Below are positions 24,029-32,661 of a DNA stretch of 40,066 nucleotides, one piece after another. Numbering within the stretch: position 1 is the stretch's first letter; each line of letters starts with the position of its first letter. Under the pieces are notes generated by a model. The model saw nothing but the letters and a program-made list of their open reading frames with translations, was not told the origin of the DNA and searched no databases. This DNA is from CAYMYN01 sp964394665 (GTDB lineage Bacteria; Planctomycetota; UBA1135; GCA-002686595), in the NCBI GenBank assembly GCA_964394665.1, contig CAYMYN010000038.1, positions 1 through 40,066 of the forward strand, read 5' to 3'. The position numbers and the translations under genes were made by a program.

Positions 24029-26758
24029 ATGCCGCGCACCCACGACCGCCGCGCTTCCGACCCGAGCTCGCCGCTCGGCCTCGCCCTCTCCGCGCGCGGC
24101 GAACTGCGGCTCGAAACCTCGATGGCCCTTGCCGACGCGGAACACCTGCCGCGGGCGCGCGCGGCGGCCATCGAGCGCGCCTTCGAGACGGGGCTCGGGG
24201 CGGGGCTCTTGCACTTGGCGTCGATAGAGCTCGCGAGCGCGCTGAGCCCGTCGCTGGCATTTGGGCGCGAGCTCGCCAAACGCTACCTCATCGCCCTGCG
24301 CGCGCGAGTCGACGGCGCCGACCGCGCAGCGCTCGAGCCGCCGGCGGAGGAGCTGTCGGGGCTCCTGGACGCTCTGCCGCCGATCCTCGGCGCGGAGTAC
24401 GCGACGCCCCATACTCTGACCGATGCGTGGCGCGCAATCGACGCGGTCGTGACCTCGGAGCTCGAGAGCTTCGCCGGCACCGTGCACGAGTACCTGCAGT
24501 CGCTCAACCCCGCCTGGCACGCGGTCGGCCGCGTGACCTTCCACCTCGCCGAGCAGAAGGACGACCAGCTCACGCCCTTCGCCTTCCTGGCGACCTACGC
24601 CAGCGGCGTGGGAGACTCCGGCCGTATCCGTCACGTGCCCCTCGGCAGGGCCCTCGCCGACCCGCGCGCGGACAGGGACCAGATCCTGCGGCTCCTGCGC
24701 CCCGTCCACGTGGCCGCGCAGAAGAGCCCGCTCGTGAAGTCGCTGGAGACCTCGGGGAGGCTCTACCAGCCCCTCGCGTGGACGGCCGAGGAGGCCTACG
24801 CCTTCCTGCTCGCGATCCCCGAGTGCGAGGCTGCCGGCGTCGTCGTGCGCGTACCCGACTGGTGGAAGGGCCGACGGCCGAGCCGCGTGCAGGCCAGGGC
24901 GCGCGTCGGTGCCGAGGAGCCAGTGGGGCTCGGCGTGGCGGCCATGCTGAGCTTCGACGCCGCGCTGTGCATGGAGGACCGCGTGCTCTCGCCCGAGGAG
25001 CGGCGCGAGGTGCTCGCTGGCGCGCGCGGCCTGCGGCTGATGCGTGGCCAGTGGGTCGAGGTCGATCCCGAGCGGCTGCGACAGGCCGTGGAACTCTTCG
25101 AGACGGTGGCCAAGAAGGCGGGCGAGGGAGGCCTGGGCTTCGCCCAGGGCATGCGCCTGCTCGCCGGCGCCCAGCGTCTCGGCTGGAGCGAAGCCGAGGA
25201 TGCGAAGAAAGGCCCGGCGACCGAGTGGACGGGCGTCGAGGCGGGCCCCTGGCTGGCCGAGCTGCTGCGCGAGCTACAAGACCCCGCGGCTGCCCCCGCC
25301 TGCGACCCGGGTGCCGCGCTGCGCGGCACGTTGCGACCCTACCAGAGGGAAGGCGTCGCCTGGCTGCTGTTGCTCGCGCGGCTCGGGCTGGGCGGGTGCC
25401 TGGCCGACGACATGGGGCTCGGCAAGACGATCCAGGTCATCGCCCTCCTGCTCGTGCTCGCGCGCCAAGGCGAGCGCGGCCCGCACTTGATCGTCGTGCC
25501 GGCCTCCTTGCTCGGCAACTGGCAGGTGGAGCTCTCGAAGTTCGCGCCCTCCATGCGCGTCGCCGTCGCGCACCGCTCGGAGCTCTCCCTCAAGGAGCTC
25601 GACGCGCTCGGCACCGGCGGGTTGAAGGGGGTCGACGTCGTGGTCACGAGCTACGGCACCCTCGCGCGCACCACCTGGCTGCGCGCGCGGAGCTGGGGCC
25701 TGGTCGTGATCGACGAGGCTCAGGCCATCAAGAATCCAGGCACGCGCCAGGCGCGCAGCGTGAAGGCTCTCCAGAGCCGCATGCGCTTCGCCCTGACCGG
25801 CACGCCGATCGAGAATCGCCTGGGAGAGGTCTGGTCGCTCTTCGACTTCCTCTGCCCAGGCCTGCTCGGCACGGTTCCTGAATTCACCTCCTTCACGCGC
25901 CGCCTGGGCACAGTGGGCGGGCCGGGTTTTGGACCCTTGCGCCGCCTCCTGCGCCCCTACATCCTGCGGCGGATGAAGAGCGACCGCGCGATCGTCCAGG
26001 ACCTCCCGGACAAGACCGAGCTGACGGTGCACTGCGGACTCTCGCGGATGCAAGTCGCGCTCTACGAGGAGGCCGTGCGGGAACTCGCCCAGGCGCTCGA
26101 GGGAACCGACGGCATCGCGCGCCGGGGCGTCGTCCTGGCGGCCCTGCTGCGCTTCAAGCAGATCTGCAACCATCCCTCGCAGTGGACGGGCGATGGGGAC
26201 TACGCGCCCGCCGACAGCGGCAAGTTTGCGCGCCTGGCGGAGCTCTGCGAGACGATCGCGGCGCGCCAGGAGAAGCTCTTGGTCTTCACCCAATTCCGCG
26301 AGCTGACCGGGCCCCTGGCCGAGTATCTGGCGCAGCTCTTCGGCCGGCCCGGGCTCGTCTTGCACGGCGGAACGCCGGTGAAGCGACGCGCGCGCCTGGT
26401 CGAGGAGTTCCAGGAGGAAGGCGGCGCGCCTTTCTTCGTGCTCTCCCTCAAGGCGGGCGGCACGGGCCTGAACCTGACCGCCGCCAACCACGTGATCCAC
26501 TTCGACCGCTGGTGGAACCCGGCCGTCGAGAACCAGGCCACCGACCGCGCCTACCGCATCGGCCAGCACCGCAACGTCCTCGTGCACGCGTTCACCTGCC
26601 GCGGCACGGTCGAGGAGCAGATCGACGCCATGCTCGAGCGCAAGCGCCAGCTCGCCGTGGAGCTCCTGGGCGGCACGGCCGAGGCGGCTCTGACGGAGAT
26701 GGAGAGCGAGGAGCTGCTGCAGCTCGTAGCCCTGGACGTTCGGCGGGCAACGAGCTGA
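24029..26758 (+). CDS. SNF2-family DNA-dependent ATPase/helicase
   Basis: This 909-aa protein has an N-terminal half (about 1-420) of the type found in bacterial SNF2 proteins with a helicase-associated domain (GLGVAAMLSFDAALCMED, then the GLRLMRGQWVEVDPERL segment). The C-terminal SNF2 engine begins at LRPYQREGVAWLLLL and has motif I DDMGLGKT (460-467), motif Ia PASLLGNW, motif II DEAQ (562-565), motif III LTGTPIENRLGEVWS, then motif IV LVFTQF, motif V LKAGGTGLNLTAAN and motif VI QATDRAYRIGQ. All are intact, so ATPase activity and DNA translocation are likely. The next gene, 20 bp downstream, encodes a SWIM zinc-finger protein that usually accompanies this type. Both may act in chromatin-like remodelling, repair or defence; the sequence does not say which. 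Confidence 0.93.
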   Translation: MPRTHDRRASDPSSPLGLALSARGELRLETSMALADAEHLPRARAAAIERAFETGLGAGLLHLASIELASALSPSLAFGRELAKRYLIALRARVDGADRAALEPPAEELSGLLDALPPILGAEYATPHTLTDAWRAIDAVVTSELESFAGTVHEYLQSLNPAWHAVGRVTFHLAEQKDDQLTPFAFLATYASGVGDSGRIRHVPLGRALADPRADRDQILRLLRPVHVAAQKSPLVKSLETSGRLYQPLAWTAEEAYAFLLAIPECEAAGVVVRVPDWWKGRRPSRVQARARVGAEEPVGLGVAAMLSFDAALCMEDRVLSPEERREVLAGARGLRLMRGQWVEVDPERLRQAVELFETVAKKAGEGGLGFAQGMRLLAGAQRLGWSEAEDAKKGPATEWTGVEAGPWLAELLRELQDPAAAPACDPGAALRGTLRPYQREGVAWLLLLARLGLGGCLADDMGLGKTIQVIALLLVLARQGERGPHLIVVPASLLGNWQVELSKFAPSMRVAVAHRSELSLKELDALGTGGLKGVDVVVTSYGTLARTTWLRARSWGLVVIDEAQAIKNPGTRQARSVKALQSRMRFALTGTPIENRLGEVWSLFDFLCPGLLGTVPEFTSFTRRLGTVGGPGFGPLRRLLRPYILRRMKSDRAIVQDLPDKTELTVHCGLSRMQVALYEEAVRELAQALEGTDGIARRGVVLAALLRFKQICNHPSQWTGDGDYAPADSGKFARLAELCETIAARQEKLLVFTQFRELTGPLAEYLAQLFGRPGLVLHGGTPVKRRARLVEEFQEEGGAPFFVLSLKAGGTGLNLTAANHVIHFDRWWNPAVENQATDRAYRIGQHRNVLVHAFTCRGTVEEQIDAMLERKRQLAVELLGGTAEAALTEMESEELLQLVALDVRRATS

Positions 26759-26778
26759 AGACTCACCCAGGAACGATC

Positions 26779-27825
26779 ATGCCCAGAAGAAGTAGACGGA
26801 ACGACTACGGTTGGGGCGGGTATCGCCCCTACGTTCCGATGGCCCTGCGCCGTAGACAGGCGGCGCTCGAGGTGCAGCGGGCGCGCAAGCGCGGCACGAC
26901 CCTCGAGCCTGTTCACATCGAGGGCCGCGCCATCGCGACGACGGCCTGGGGCCGAGCCTGGTGCGACCACATCGAGAGCTTCCACGACTTCGTGAACCGT
27001 CTCCCGCGCGGGCGTACCTACGTCCGCAACGGCTCGGTCCTGCACCTCGAGATCCGCACCGGAGAGGTCAGGGCCCAGGTCATCGGCTCGGACATCTATG
27101 CGCAGCGGATCGAGCTCGAGCCCTGCAAGTCGGCGGACTGGGAATGCATCCGCAGGCGCTGCGCCGGAGGCATCGGCTCCTTGATCGAGCTGCTCGAGGG
27201 ACGCATCTCGTCCGAAGTCATGGCGACCATGACGATGGAGAAGGGCGGCCTGCTGCCCGACCTGAAGCACGTCCGCATGGGGTGCTCGTGCCCCGACTGG
27301 GCCTCGCTCTGCAAGCACTTGGCCGCGGTGCTCTACGGCGTGGGCGCGCGCCTGGACGAGCGTCCCGAGCTCCTGTTCCTCCTACGCGGCGTGGACCCCG
27401 CCGAGCTCGTGGCCAGCGCCGCCCTGCCCGGACAGGCATCGGCCATCCCCGCCGGCACGCCCACGGTCGAGGGCAACCTCTCGCGCGTCTTCGGTATCGA
27501 ACTCGACGAACAGCCGGTCTCCTCCCCGGCTCGGCCGCGGGCACGGAAGCAGCGTGCGGCCGAATCGGGTGCCGCCGAGCCGCGCGCCGTGGAGAGCGCG
27601 CGAGCCTCCGCCGAGAAGACCGCCGCGAAGCGCGGCACCAGGGCCGCCGCGCCCAGGACGAAGCGCAAGCGCAAGATCAGCCGCCAGGAGCTCTTGGAGA
27701 CGGGAGTGCCTTCCGGAACGATTTGCACCTGGCTCCACAAGGGCATCCTGCGCGCGAGCGATGAGCGCGGCGTGTACATCCACACGCCCAAGTCCCGCTC
27801 GCTCCTCGTGCGCTACGGTGCCTGA
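26779..27825 (+). CDS. SWIM zinc-finger protein, partner of the SNF2 helicase
   Basis: This 348-aa protein contains the SWIM motif C-x-C-x(6)-C-x-H as MGCSCPDWASLCKH (Cys169, Cys171, Cys178, His180), a DNA- or protein-binding zinc site. Residues about 40-150 (AIATTAWGRAWCDHIE, VNRLPRGRTYVRNGSV) form the domain usual in SNF2-linked SWIM proteins. Residues about 235-300 are a low-complexity Ala/Arg/Lys-rich linker (KRGTRAAAPRTKRKRK), and the C-terminus (RQELLETGVPSGTICTWLHK) could be a small helix-turn-helix-like end. The ATG at 26779 has a weak AGGA upstream. With 20 bp to the helicase stop, co-transcription is likely. Confidence 0.88.
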   Translation: MPRRSRRNDYGWGGYRPYVPMALRRRQAALEVQRARKRGTTLEPVHIEGRAIATTAWGRAWCDHIESFHDFVNRLPRGRTYVRNGSVLHLEIRTGEVRAQVIGSDIYAQRIELEPCKSADWECIRRRCAGGIGSLIELLEGRISSEVMATMTMEKGGLLPDLKHVRMGCSCPDWASLCKHLAAVLYGVGARLDERPELLFLLRGVDPAELVASAALPGQASAIPAGTPTVEGNLSRVFGIELDEQPVSSPARPRARKQRAAESGAAEPRAVESARASAEKTAAKRGTRAAAPRTKRKRKISRQELLETGVPSGTICTWLHKGILRASDERGVYIHTPKSRSLLVRYGA

Positions 27826-28509
27826 TCTCCTGCGGCCCGAACCCTGCGCGCCATCCGCAGCACACGGCTGCAGGAGGTCCGTGTGAACGGACCGCTTCGT
27901 GGCGCGGCGGCCCGAGACGCGTCGAGGCGTGCGATCTGACCGGCCAGTACAGCGGGCCGGCGTCCGTCCTGCCGCTGATCAACAATGCGCTGGACCGTAC
28001 GACAGGAGGTGCACATGGCACGCGAGAGGACGAAGAAGTCGGTGCCAATCTCCCCTCCGAGCTTCCTTGAGAAGTGCTCCAGAAGCAGGGCCCCGTCCCT
28101 CCACCGGCGTTACTCGGCTTCGTCGGTACCACGAGCCCTCCGAATCCCGATTCGACCGTGCCCCAGGGACACGCTGCGGGCTGCGACCCCGCGCCCGGTG
28201 CGGTCAGTGGTTTCATCCCGGGCGCACTGCGGCCTTGCCCGTTGTTCAGGCGGGTCGGCATCCACAACTTCACTTTCGAGGCCGGCTCAGGATTCACGCA
28301 TGTTGCGGCCTGTGGGTTCGCTGGACCGGCCTTGACGGCCTGTCGTCCTCGGGGCTTCAGCCCGGTCAGTTGCCTGGCCGGCTACCCGAGTAGCTACCGT
28401 GGTGAACCACCCCTTCCACGGGCAGAACTTTCATCTGCTGGGTCTCATACACCTTCGTGTCGCACTGAATGACCCGGGCTAGCCCCGTGGTGGGAGTCGC
28501 TCCTGCGTC
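27826..28509. other. 684-bp poorly coding region
   Basis: No gene with convincing codon use or family motif lies here. Short frames are open in several phases, but none is protein-like over its length. The stretch 28150-28480 has several short inverted repeats (ggggcttcagccc, gtggtgaaccac) and runs in a composition unlike its flanks. I have a memory-level impression that similar sequence recurs in other genomes as spurious ORFs, which would fit a structured or repetitive element. This is unverified. A possible start with a strong ribosome-binding site is listed separately at 28015. Confidence 0.4.
28015..28335 (+). CDS. Possible small ORF with strong Shine-Dalgarno, doubtful
   Basis: An ATG at 28015 is preceded by AGGAGGT (28004-28010), 4 bases upstream, a far better ribosome-binding site than those of neighbouring genes. 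It begins MARERTKKSVPISPPSFLEK, a plausible soluble N-terminus, but from about residue 21 the frame turns Arg/Ser/Pro-rich and looks non-coding through 106 codons. It may be the 5' remnant of a gene disrupted by the downstream repeat-like sequence. Confidence 0.2.
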   Translation: MARERTKKSVPISPPSFLEKCSRSRAPSLHRRYSASSVPRALRIPIRPCPRDTLRAATPRPVRSVVSSRAHCGLARCSGGSASTTSLSRPAQDSRMLRPVGSLDRP

Positions 28510-29316
28510 CTAACCGGGCGCCGAGTTTCCCGTCGGCGCCCGGCCGCGCGGCGCGAAGAGGAGCGCGGGCCGCGCCCCCTCCAGCAGACGGACGGGGTGG
28601 TCCCTTCCGTTCGATGGAGCCGCGCCGCGCTCGACCCGGCCTTCGAGGGTCAGGTCCGCGAGGGCCGCGCGCACGGCGGGGAGGGTCGCACCGACGAGGC
28701 CTGCGAGGTGGGACTCGGACCAGGCCCGCCGATCCCGGACATCGCGAGCGAGGGTCTCGAGAATGCTCGCGCGCAGGTCGCCCTTGCGCACGATGCGATC
28801 GTAGTACGTCGGGTTCCGCGCGAGGATCCAGCGCGGCGGGCGCAGGATCTCGGGCCTCAGCTCCACCGGCGGGAACCACAGGCCGAGGCGCCGTGCGATG
28901 TAGCTGGAGTTCTGCTCCGCGAGCAGCGCAAGGGCGGCATGGCCCCGCTGAACCTTGGGCAAGGGTGCTGGTGGGTCGAACGCCGGCTCGGCGCCCCGCC
29001 CTCCACGACCGATGCGGAGCTTGGGGCTGGCGCCATGCCGGACGGCCTCCTCGAGGATGAGCTCCAACACGGCTCGCGCCTCCGGTTCCAGTTCAGCCCG
29101 CGCCAGGCTGGCGAGGCGATGGCGGGCGACGAAGTCGCCACAGGTCGCAAGCCATGTCACCGCCGCCGGAATGAGGCGCGAGTTCTCGGGCGCCCACCGC
29201 GCGGTCGCGAGCAGCAGCCGCTCGAGGTCGGGGGACTCGTTCGCAGGTTCGCAAGCGAACAAGATGCCGACCCGCGCCCAGGCGCGCTCGGGGGACTCGA
29301 TCTGGGGGATGCTCAC
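28510..29316 (-). CDS. Winged-helix-containing protein, partner of the NTase gene
   Basis: This 268-aa protein is mostly helical. Residues about 183-235 (RASILETLARDVRDRRAWSE, then SHLAGLVGATLPAVRAALAD, then LEGRVERG) have the pattern of a winged helix-turn-helix with recognition helix and wing. The region 150-175 (ILRPPRWILARNPTYYDRIV) is conserved-looking but unassigned. No signal peptide or membrane segment is seen. GTG 29316 overlaps the upstream NTase stop (GTGA), so the two are made together. NTase plus HTH pairs are typical of AbiE-type or related toxin-antitoxin modules, where the HTH protein is antitoxin and autorepressor; here the order is NTase first. That role is inferred. An 11-bp inverted repeat lies within the last codons (28514-28543). 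Confidence 0.65.
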   Translation of the reverse strand: MSIPQIESPERAWARVGILFACEPANESPDLERLLLATARWAPENSRLIPAAVTWLATCGDFVARHRLASLARAELEPEARAVLELILEEAVRHGASPKLRIGRGGRGAEPAFDPPAPLPKVQRGHAALALLAEQNSSYIARRLGLWFPPVELRPEILRPPRWILARNPTYYDRIVRKGDLRASILETLARDVRDRRAWSESHLAGLVGATLPAVRAALADLTLEGRVERGAAPSNGRDHPVRLLEGARPALLFAPRGRAPTGNSAPG

Positions 29317-29879
29317 GGTTCGCCCTCCAAGAACTCGAGCACGGCATGAGCCGCGTAGAATCCGCTGTCGGGATCGAGGCACTCTGCCTGCAGGGACGCG
29401 ACGTGCCGACGGACGAAGTCCAACTCCTCCTTGGTCGGCTCGAGGGAGCGGAGGTCCTCGAGATCCTGAGGCCGCGGCGGTTCGGCCAGGATCTTGGCTG
29501 CGATGAAGTCCCGGCGGTCGAGGGTCCAGACCTCCAGAGGCCCGTAGGTTTCGTACCGCGAGCAGCGCCCCTTCCACCCTGCGGGGAGCTTCCAGGCAAA
29601 GGTCCGGCACTCGTCGTTGAGCCAGGTCTTCGGTAACCCTAGGTCCGAAGCCACCCGCTCCGCCGCCCCGCGCACCTCTTCCCAAGCATCCGCCGGTTCC
29701 ACCAGGGTCACGTCCACATCTTCAGTCGTTCTGGCCGGAGCGAGCAGACCCGTCAGCACCCCGGCGGCCCCGCCCACCACGAAGAGGCGTGCCGATCCGG
29801 CGAGGCCTCCCCGGGAGACCTGCTCGCCGAGGGCCCGCAGGGCGGCCTGTAGGACTGGGATCGGATCTTGAGGGCACAT
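29313..29879 (-). CDS. Nucleotidyltransferase-like protein (DUF6036/AbiEii type)
   Basis: This 188-aa protein has the minimal NTase layout: GG at 36-37 in LFVVGGAAGVL, an Arg-Thr pair, then EDVDV (Asp54, Asp56) as the metal-binding acid pair. Further on are LDRRDFIAAKILA (Lys129) and the DLEDLRSLEP motif (139-148) common in AbiEii/DUF6036-type proteins. Such proteins transfer nucleotides to tRNA or other targets when they act as toxins. The adjacent HTH gene suggests a two-gene module, but toxicity is not shown by sequence. The ATG at 29879 sits right against the AT-rich palindrome/promoter, giving a very short leader. It is a separate, less GC-rich unit between the SNF2 region and the Bat operon, so it may be acquired. 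Confidence 0.72.
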   Translation of the reverse strand: MCPQDPIPVLQAALRALGEQVSRGGLAGSARLFVVGGAAGVLTGLLAPARTTEDVDVTLVEPADAWEEVRGAAERVASDLGLPKTWLNDECRTFAWKLPAGWKGRCSRYETYGPLEVWTLDRRDFIAAKILAEPPRPQDLEDLRSLEPTKEELDFVRRHVASLQAECLDPDSGFYAAHAVLEFLEGEP

Positions 29880-29906
29880 ATAGCTAGTTATACTACACAG
29901 ATTATA
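29879..29906 (-). promoter_or_regulatory. -10 box and near-palindromic operator of the NTase/wHTH module
   Basis: Reading the minus strand, TATAAT at 29906-29901 is a perfect -10 box, and 9 bases further on is TATAACTAGCTATA (29892-29879), an almost perfect palindrome (TATA-x-CTAG-x-TATA) that abuts the start codon. No good -35 lies 17 bp upstream. The palindrome would cover the predicted transcription start, a suitable place for autorepression by the module's HTH protein. The AT-richness stands out sharply in this GC-rich window. Confidence 0.6.
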
Positions 29907-30112
29907 GCTCTAGGGGCGGCTAGAGCATGCCATCCGTCCCTAATCAGAGCTATCCGTTCCCTGCCCCGCGGCCTGCTCGAGCAGCCCGACTTCTGCGTGC
30001 AGCGCGCAGGACCCCGAGCCCGCCGGCGAGCCGCAGCCGGATCGGGGGATGCCCTCTCCCCCCCCTCAAGGAGCAGCAGCGCGGTGGCCGCGACGCCGGT
30101 CTCGACTCCGCG

Positions 30113-30901
30113 TCAGCGCTCGAGGGGGAACAACGCGTCGCTCGGGATCCAGCCCGCGCCGGCGCGCGGGTGGCGCACCTGGGTCCAGTCGAGGAAGGTG
30201 CCGAGGCGCTCGAGGCGCGTGTCGGGGCCGACCTCGAAGAGCCGCGCAGCGCTGGCCCGCGGCTCGCTCGTCGCGCCCACGGGACCCTCCGCGATCACCA
30301 GCACCGGATCGTCGAGCTCGCCCAGGCGCCCGTGCAGCCAGGGCGCGCAGCACAGGGCCAGGGCCGCCGCGCCCAAGAGCGCCAGGCGGCGGCCGAGCGC
30401 GCCGCCGCGGAGCGCTTCGTAGGCGAATCCGGCGGCGGCCAACAGGACACCCAGGAGCGCCCACGCCCGGCGTTCGGCCGGCGTCCACAGCCCGAGCAGG
30501 CGCTGGACCGTCGCCGCCAGGTCGCCGCGGTCGGCGGGCGCGAAGCCGGCCTGGCCGCGGGCGAACTCGAGGTTGGTGAAGGTGTCGGAGTCCCGCGGGG
30601 CGCGGCGGCGCGCGGCCTCGTACCAACCGACGGCTTCGCGCCAGCGGCCTTGACGGGCGGCGACGTTGCCCAGGTTGTAGAGCAGGCGCCCGCGCTCGGC
30701 CCCCGCGGGGCGGGGCTCGCCGTCGAGCAGCGCCAGGAAGTGCGCGCGGGCCGCGGCGTAGTCCTCGGCGCGGTAGGCGGCGAGCGCATCCCGCTCGCGT
30801 TCGGAGAGCGGACCCTCCGCGGAGGAGACCGCGAAGCCCGGCCCGGCGAGGGCCAGGGCGAGCAGCAAGAGGCGCAGGATCGGACGCAACGCGACGCTCA
30901 C
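30113..30901 (-). CDS. batE: BatE-like TPR/SH3 protein
   Basis: This 262-aa protein has a signal peptide or N-terminal anchor (RLLLLALALAGPGFA), a TPR-like region (YRAEDYAAARAHFLALL; LLYNLGNVAARQGRWREAV), two hydrophobic helices (about 144-190) and a C-terminal SH3-like segment (ARLFEVGPDTRLERLG; WTQVRHPRAGAGWIPSDAL). This architecture matches BatE, the last protein of Bacteroides aerotolerance-type operons. In that system Bat proteins form envelope complexes linked to stress tolerance. GTG 30901 overlaps the BatD stop (GTGA). It is the last gene of the operon; downstream intergenic sequence (29893-30112) shows no clear terminator. Confidence 0.82.
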   Translation of the reverse strand: MSVALRPILRLLLLALALAGPGFAVSSAEGPLSERERDALAAYRAEDYAAARAHFLALLDGEPRPAGAERGRLLYNLGNVAARQGRWREAVGWYEAARRRAPRDSDTFTNLEFARGQAGFAPADRGDLAATVQRLLGLWTPAERRAWALLGVLLAAAGFAYEALRGGALGRRLALLGAAALALCCAPWLHGRLGELDDPVLVIAEGPVGATSEPRASAARLFEVGPDTRLERLGTFLDWTQVRHPRAGAGWIPSDALFPLER

Positions 30902-32661
30902 GGGAGCCCTCCTTTCACGAGTCGGTCGGCGAGTTCTCCGAGGGTGCGCGCGTCGAGGGGCGCGCCGTCCCCCGCCCAGCGCCGCGCGGCGAGCCGTTCC
31001 TGCACCTCGGCCAGGGAGCGGGCGAGGTCGTCGGGCACGGGGACCGCGCGCTCCTCGCGCCAGGCGAACACGTCGCGGCCCTCCCAGGCGGCCTCGCTCT
31101 CGCCGCTGCGCGCGGCGAGGAAACGGGTCCAGGCCGCGGCCTGTGCGTTCGCGTCGGCGGCTCGCGCCAGCTCGCGCGCGAGCTGGCGTCGCGCCGCGCG
31201 CCGCCTTCGGGCCGCGGGCGCGGCCGGATCACCGCGTCGGCGCACCGCGCGGCGCAGCCCGAGCCAGGCGAACGGCAGGCCGACCAGCGCGCCGACGAGC
31301 CACCCTTCGCCCGGCGCGACCGGTTCGCCGGAGCGGCGCGGCGCGAGGTCGAGGTCGCGCAGGTCGGACTCGGGCTCGAGGTCCTCGAAGCCCTCGCTCG
31401 CGCTCGCCCCGCTCAAGGGTCGCACGCGGATCGGGATGGGACGCGACTCGAGGGTCGTGTAGCGCTCGCGGGCGCTGTCGAAGATCGCCAGCGGCACGGC
31501 CGGGATCTCCTTCACCGAGGCCGTCTCCGGCGCGAGGTCGTAGACGATCGTGCGCCGCCCGCCGCGGAAGCGGTCGGTGCTGCCGTACAGGCGGAAGCCG
31601 CGGAAGGCGTCCAGGCGCCCCAGGTCCGGGGCCTGGAAGAACTCGAGGTTGCCGGTGCCGCTCCACTCGACGGTCAGCTTGATCGACTCGCCGACGTCGA
31701 CGTCGCGCCGGTCGGCGCTGGCGACGACCTCGAGGCGCCCCACGCCGCCCGAAAAGTCGAGCGGTCGGCCGGCCTCGGGCAACGCCCGCACCTCGATCGA
31801 AAAGGCCGGGATCTGGACGTAGTACAGCTCGGGCGTCTCGCGCAGGAAGCCGTACTCGCGCCGCCCGAACTCGAGGAAGCTGGCCGGGAACTCGAGCGTC
31901 CCCGTGCGCGTCGCCACGAAGGCGCGGCGCGTGCGCAGCACCTGGAAGGCGCGCCCCTTCACGCGGCCCGAACCCAGGTCGTCGGCCTGGACGCGCCCGC
32001 GGGAGTTCAGCGCCAGCTCGATGCGGCGCACGCCGATCTCCGGCGCGAGCTCGATGGGCAACACGCCCGCGAGGCTGTCCCACCAGGGCAGGATCAGGTT
32101 CGCGTGGTTGACCCGCGCCGCCACGCCCTCGTCCCAACCGAAGCGCAGCTCGAGCTCGAAGGGCTCGCCCTCGTAGACCCGCGCGGGGGCGCCGAGCAAC
32201 TCCAGGTAGCCCAGCTCCTCGCCGCGCAGGTCCTCGACCACGCGCAGCACGAGCTCCTCGGTCGCGACCTCCTTGCCGTCGACCTCCAGGCGCACGGAGG
32301 GGATCACGAGCTCGCCGCTGCGCAATGGCCGGAAACGCAGCGACCAGGAGATCGAGACCGAGCGCAACTGCGTGCGGCCGATCAGGCTGGTCGACTGACG
32401 CACGGACGGCCCGGTGGCGTCGACCAGGGTCAGGCCGTCGGCCTCCGGCACGCCCAGGAGGCGCGCGAGGTCGGTGCCGGTGACCTCGACCACCACCGTC
32501 GCCAGCGAGCCCAGGTTGACCACGCCGCTCGCCAGACGCGCCGTCGTGCGCGGCGGATCCTGCGCCGCGGCGCTGGGGCTCGCGCCCGCCGCGGGCAGGA
32601 ACGCGTGCGCGACGAACCACGCCAGGAGCGCGACCAGGGGAAGACGTCGGGTTGCGTTCAC
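30898..32661 (-). CDS. batD: BatD-like protein
   Basis: This 587-aa protein has an N-terminal signal peptide (residues about 6-26), a large beta-rich extracytoplasmic region with repeated Ig-like patterns (SLATVVVEVTG; FRPLRSGELVIPSVRLEVDG; GTLEFPASF; VVASADRRDVDVGESIKLTV), one transmembrane helix at about 450-470 (GWLVGALVGLPFAWLGL) and a basic/Ala-rich cytoplasmic tail with a helical region to residue 587. The SAGLRPLR-like pattern and the GNLEFFQAPDLG segment fit BatD of Bat operons. GTG 32661 overlaps the BatB/C stop (GTGA). Role: envelope component acting with BatA and BatB; the biochemical activity is unknown. Confidence 0.85.
   Translation of the reverse strand: MNATRRLPLVALLAWFVAHAFLPAAGASPSAAAQDPPRTTARLASGVVNLGSLATVVVEVTGTDLARLLGVPEADGLTLVDATGPSVRQSTSLIGRTQLRSVSISWSLRFRPLRSGELVIPSVRLEVDGKEVATEELVLRVVEDLRGEELGYLELLGAPARVYEGEPFELELRFGWDEGVAARVNHANLILPWWDSLAGVLPIELAPEIGVRRIELALNSRGRVQADDLGSGRVKGRAFQVLRTRRAFVATRTGTLEFPASFLEFGRREYGFLRETPELYYVQIPAFSIEVRALPEAGRPLDFSGGVGRLEVVASADRRDVDVGESIKLTVEWSGTGNLEFFQAPDLGRLDAFRGFRLYGSTDRFRGGRRTIVYDLAPETASVKEIPAVPLAIFDSARERYTTLESRPIPIRVRPLSGASASEGFEDLEPESDLRDLDLAPRRSGEPVAPGEGWLVGALVGLPFAWLGLRRAVRRRGDPAAPAARRRRAARRQLARELARAADANAQAAAWTRFLAARSGESEAAWEGRDVFAWREERAVPVPDDLARSLAEVQERLAARRWAGDGAPLDARTLGELADRLVKGGLP

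Noticed and set aside
19809..24260. Minus-strand frame of more than 4 kb continuing upstream of tldD
   Set aside because: It is antisense to the two secreted genes, has Arg/Glu/Val-rich low-complexity translation repeated only because those genes are duplicates, and lacks any domain. High GC with a strong third-position bias keeps the antisense frame free of stops.
28514..28543. 11-bp inverted repeat as a terminator of the wHTH gene
   Set aside because: It lies wholly upstream of the gene's stop codon within its last coding codons, so it is at best partly coding; not listed as a terminator.
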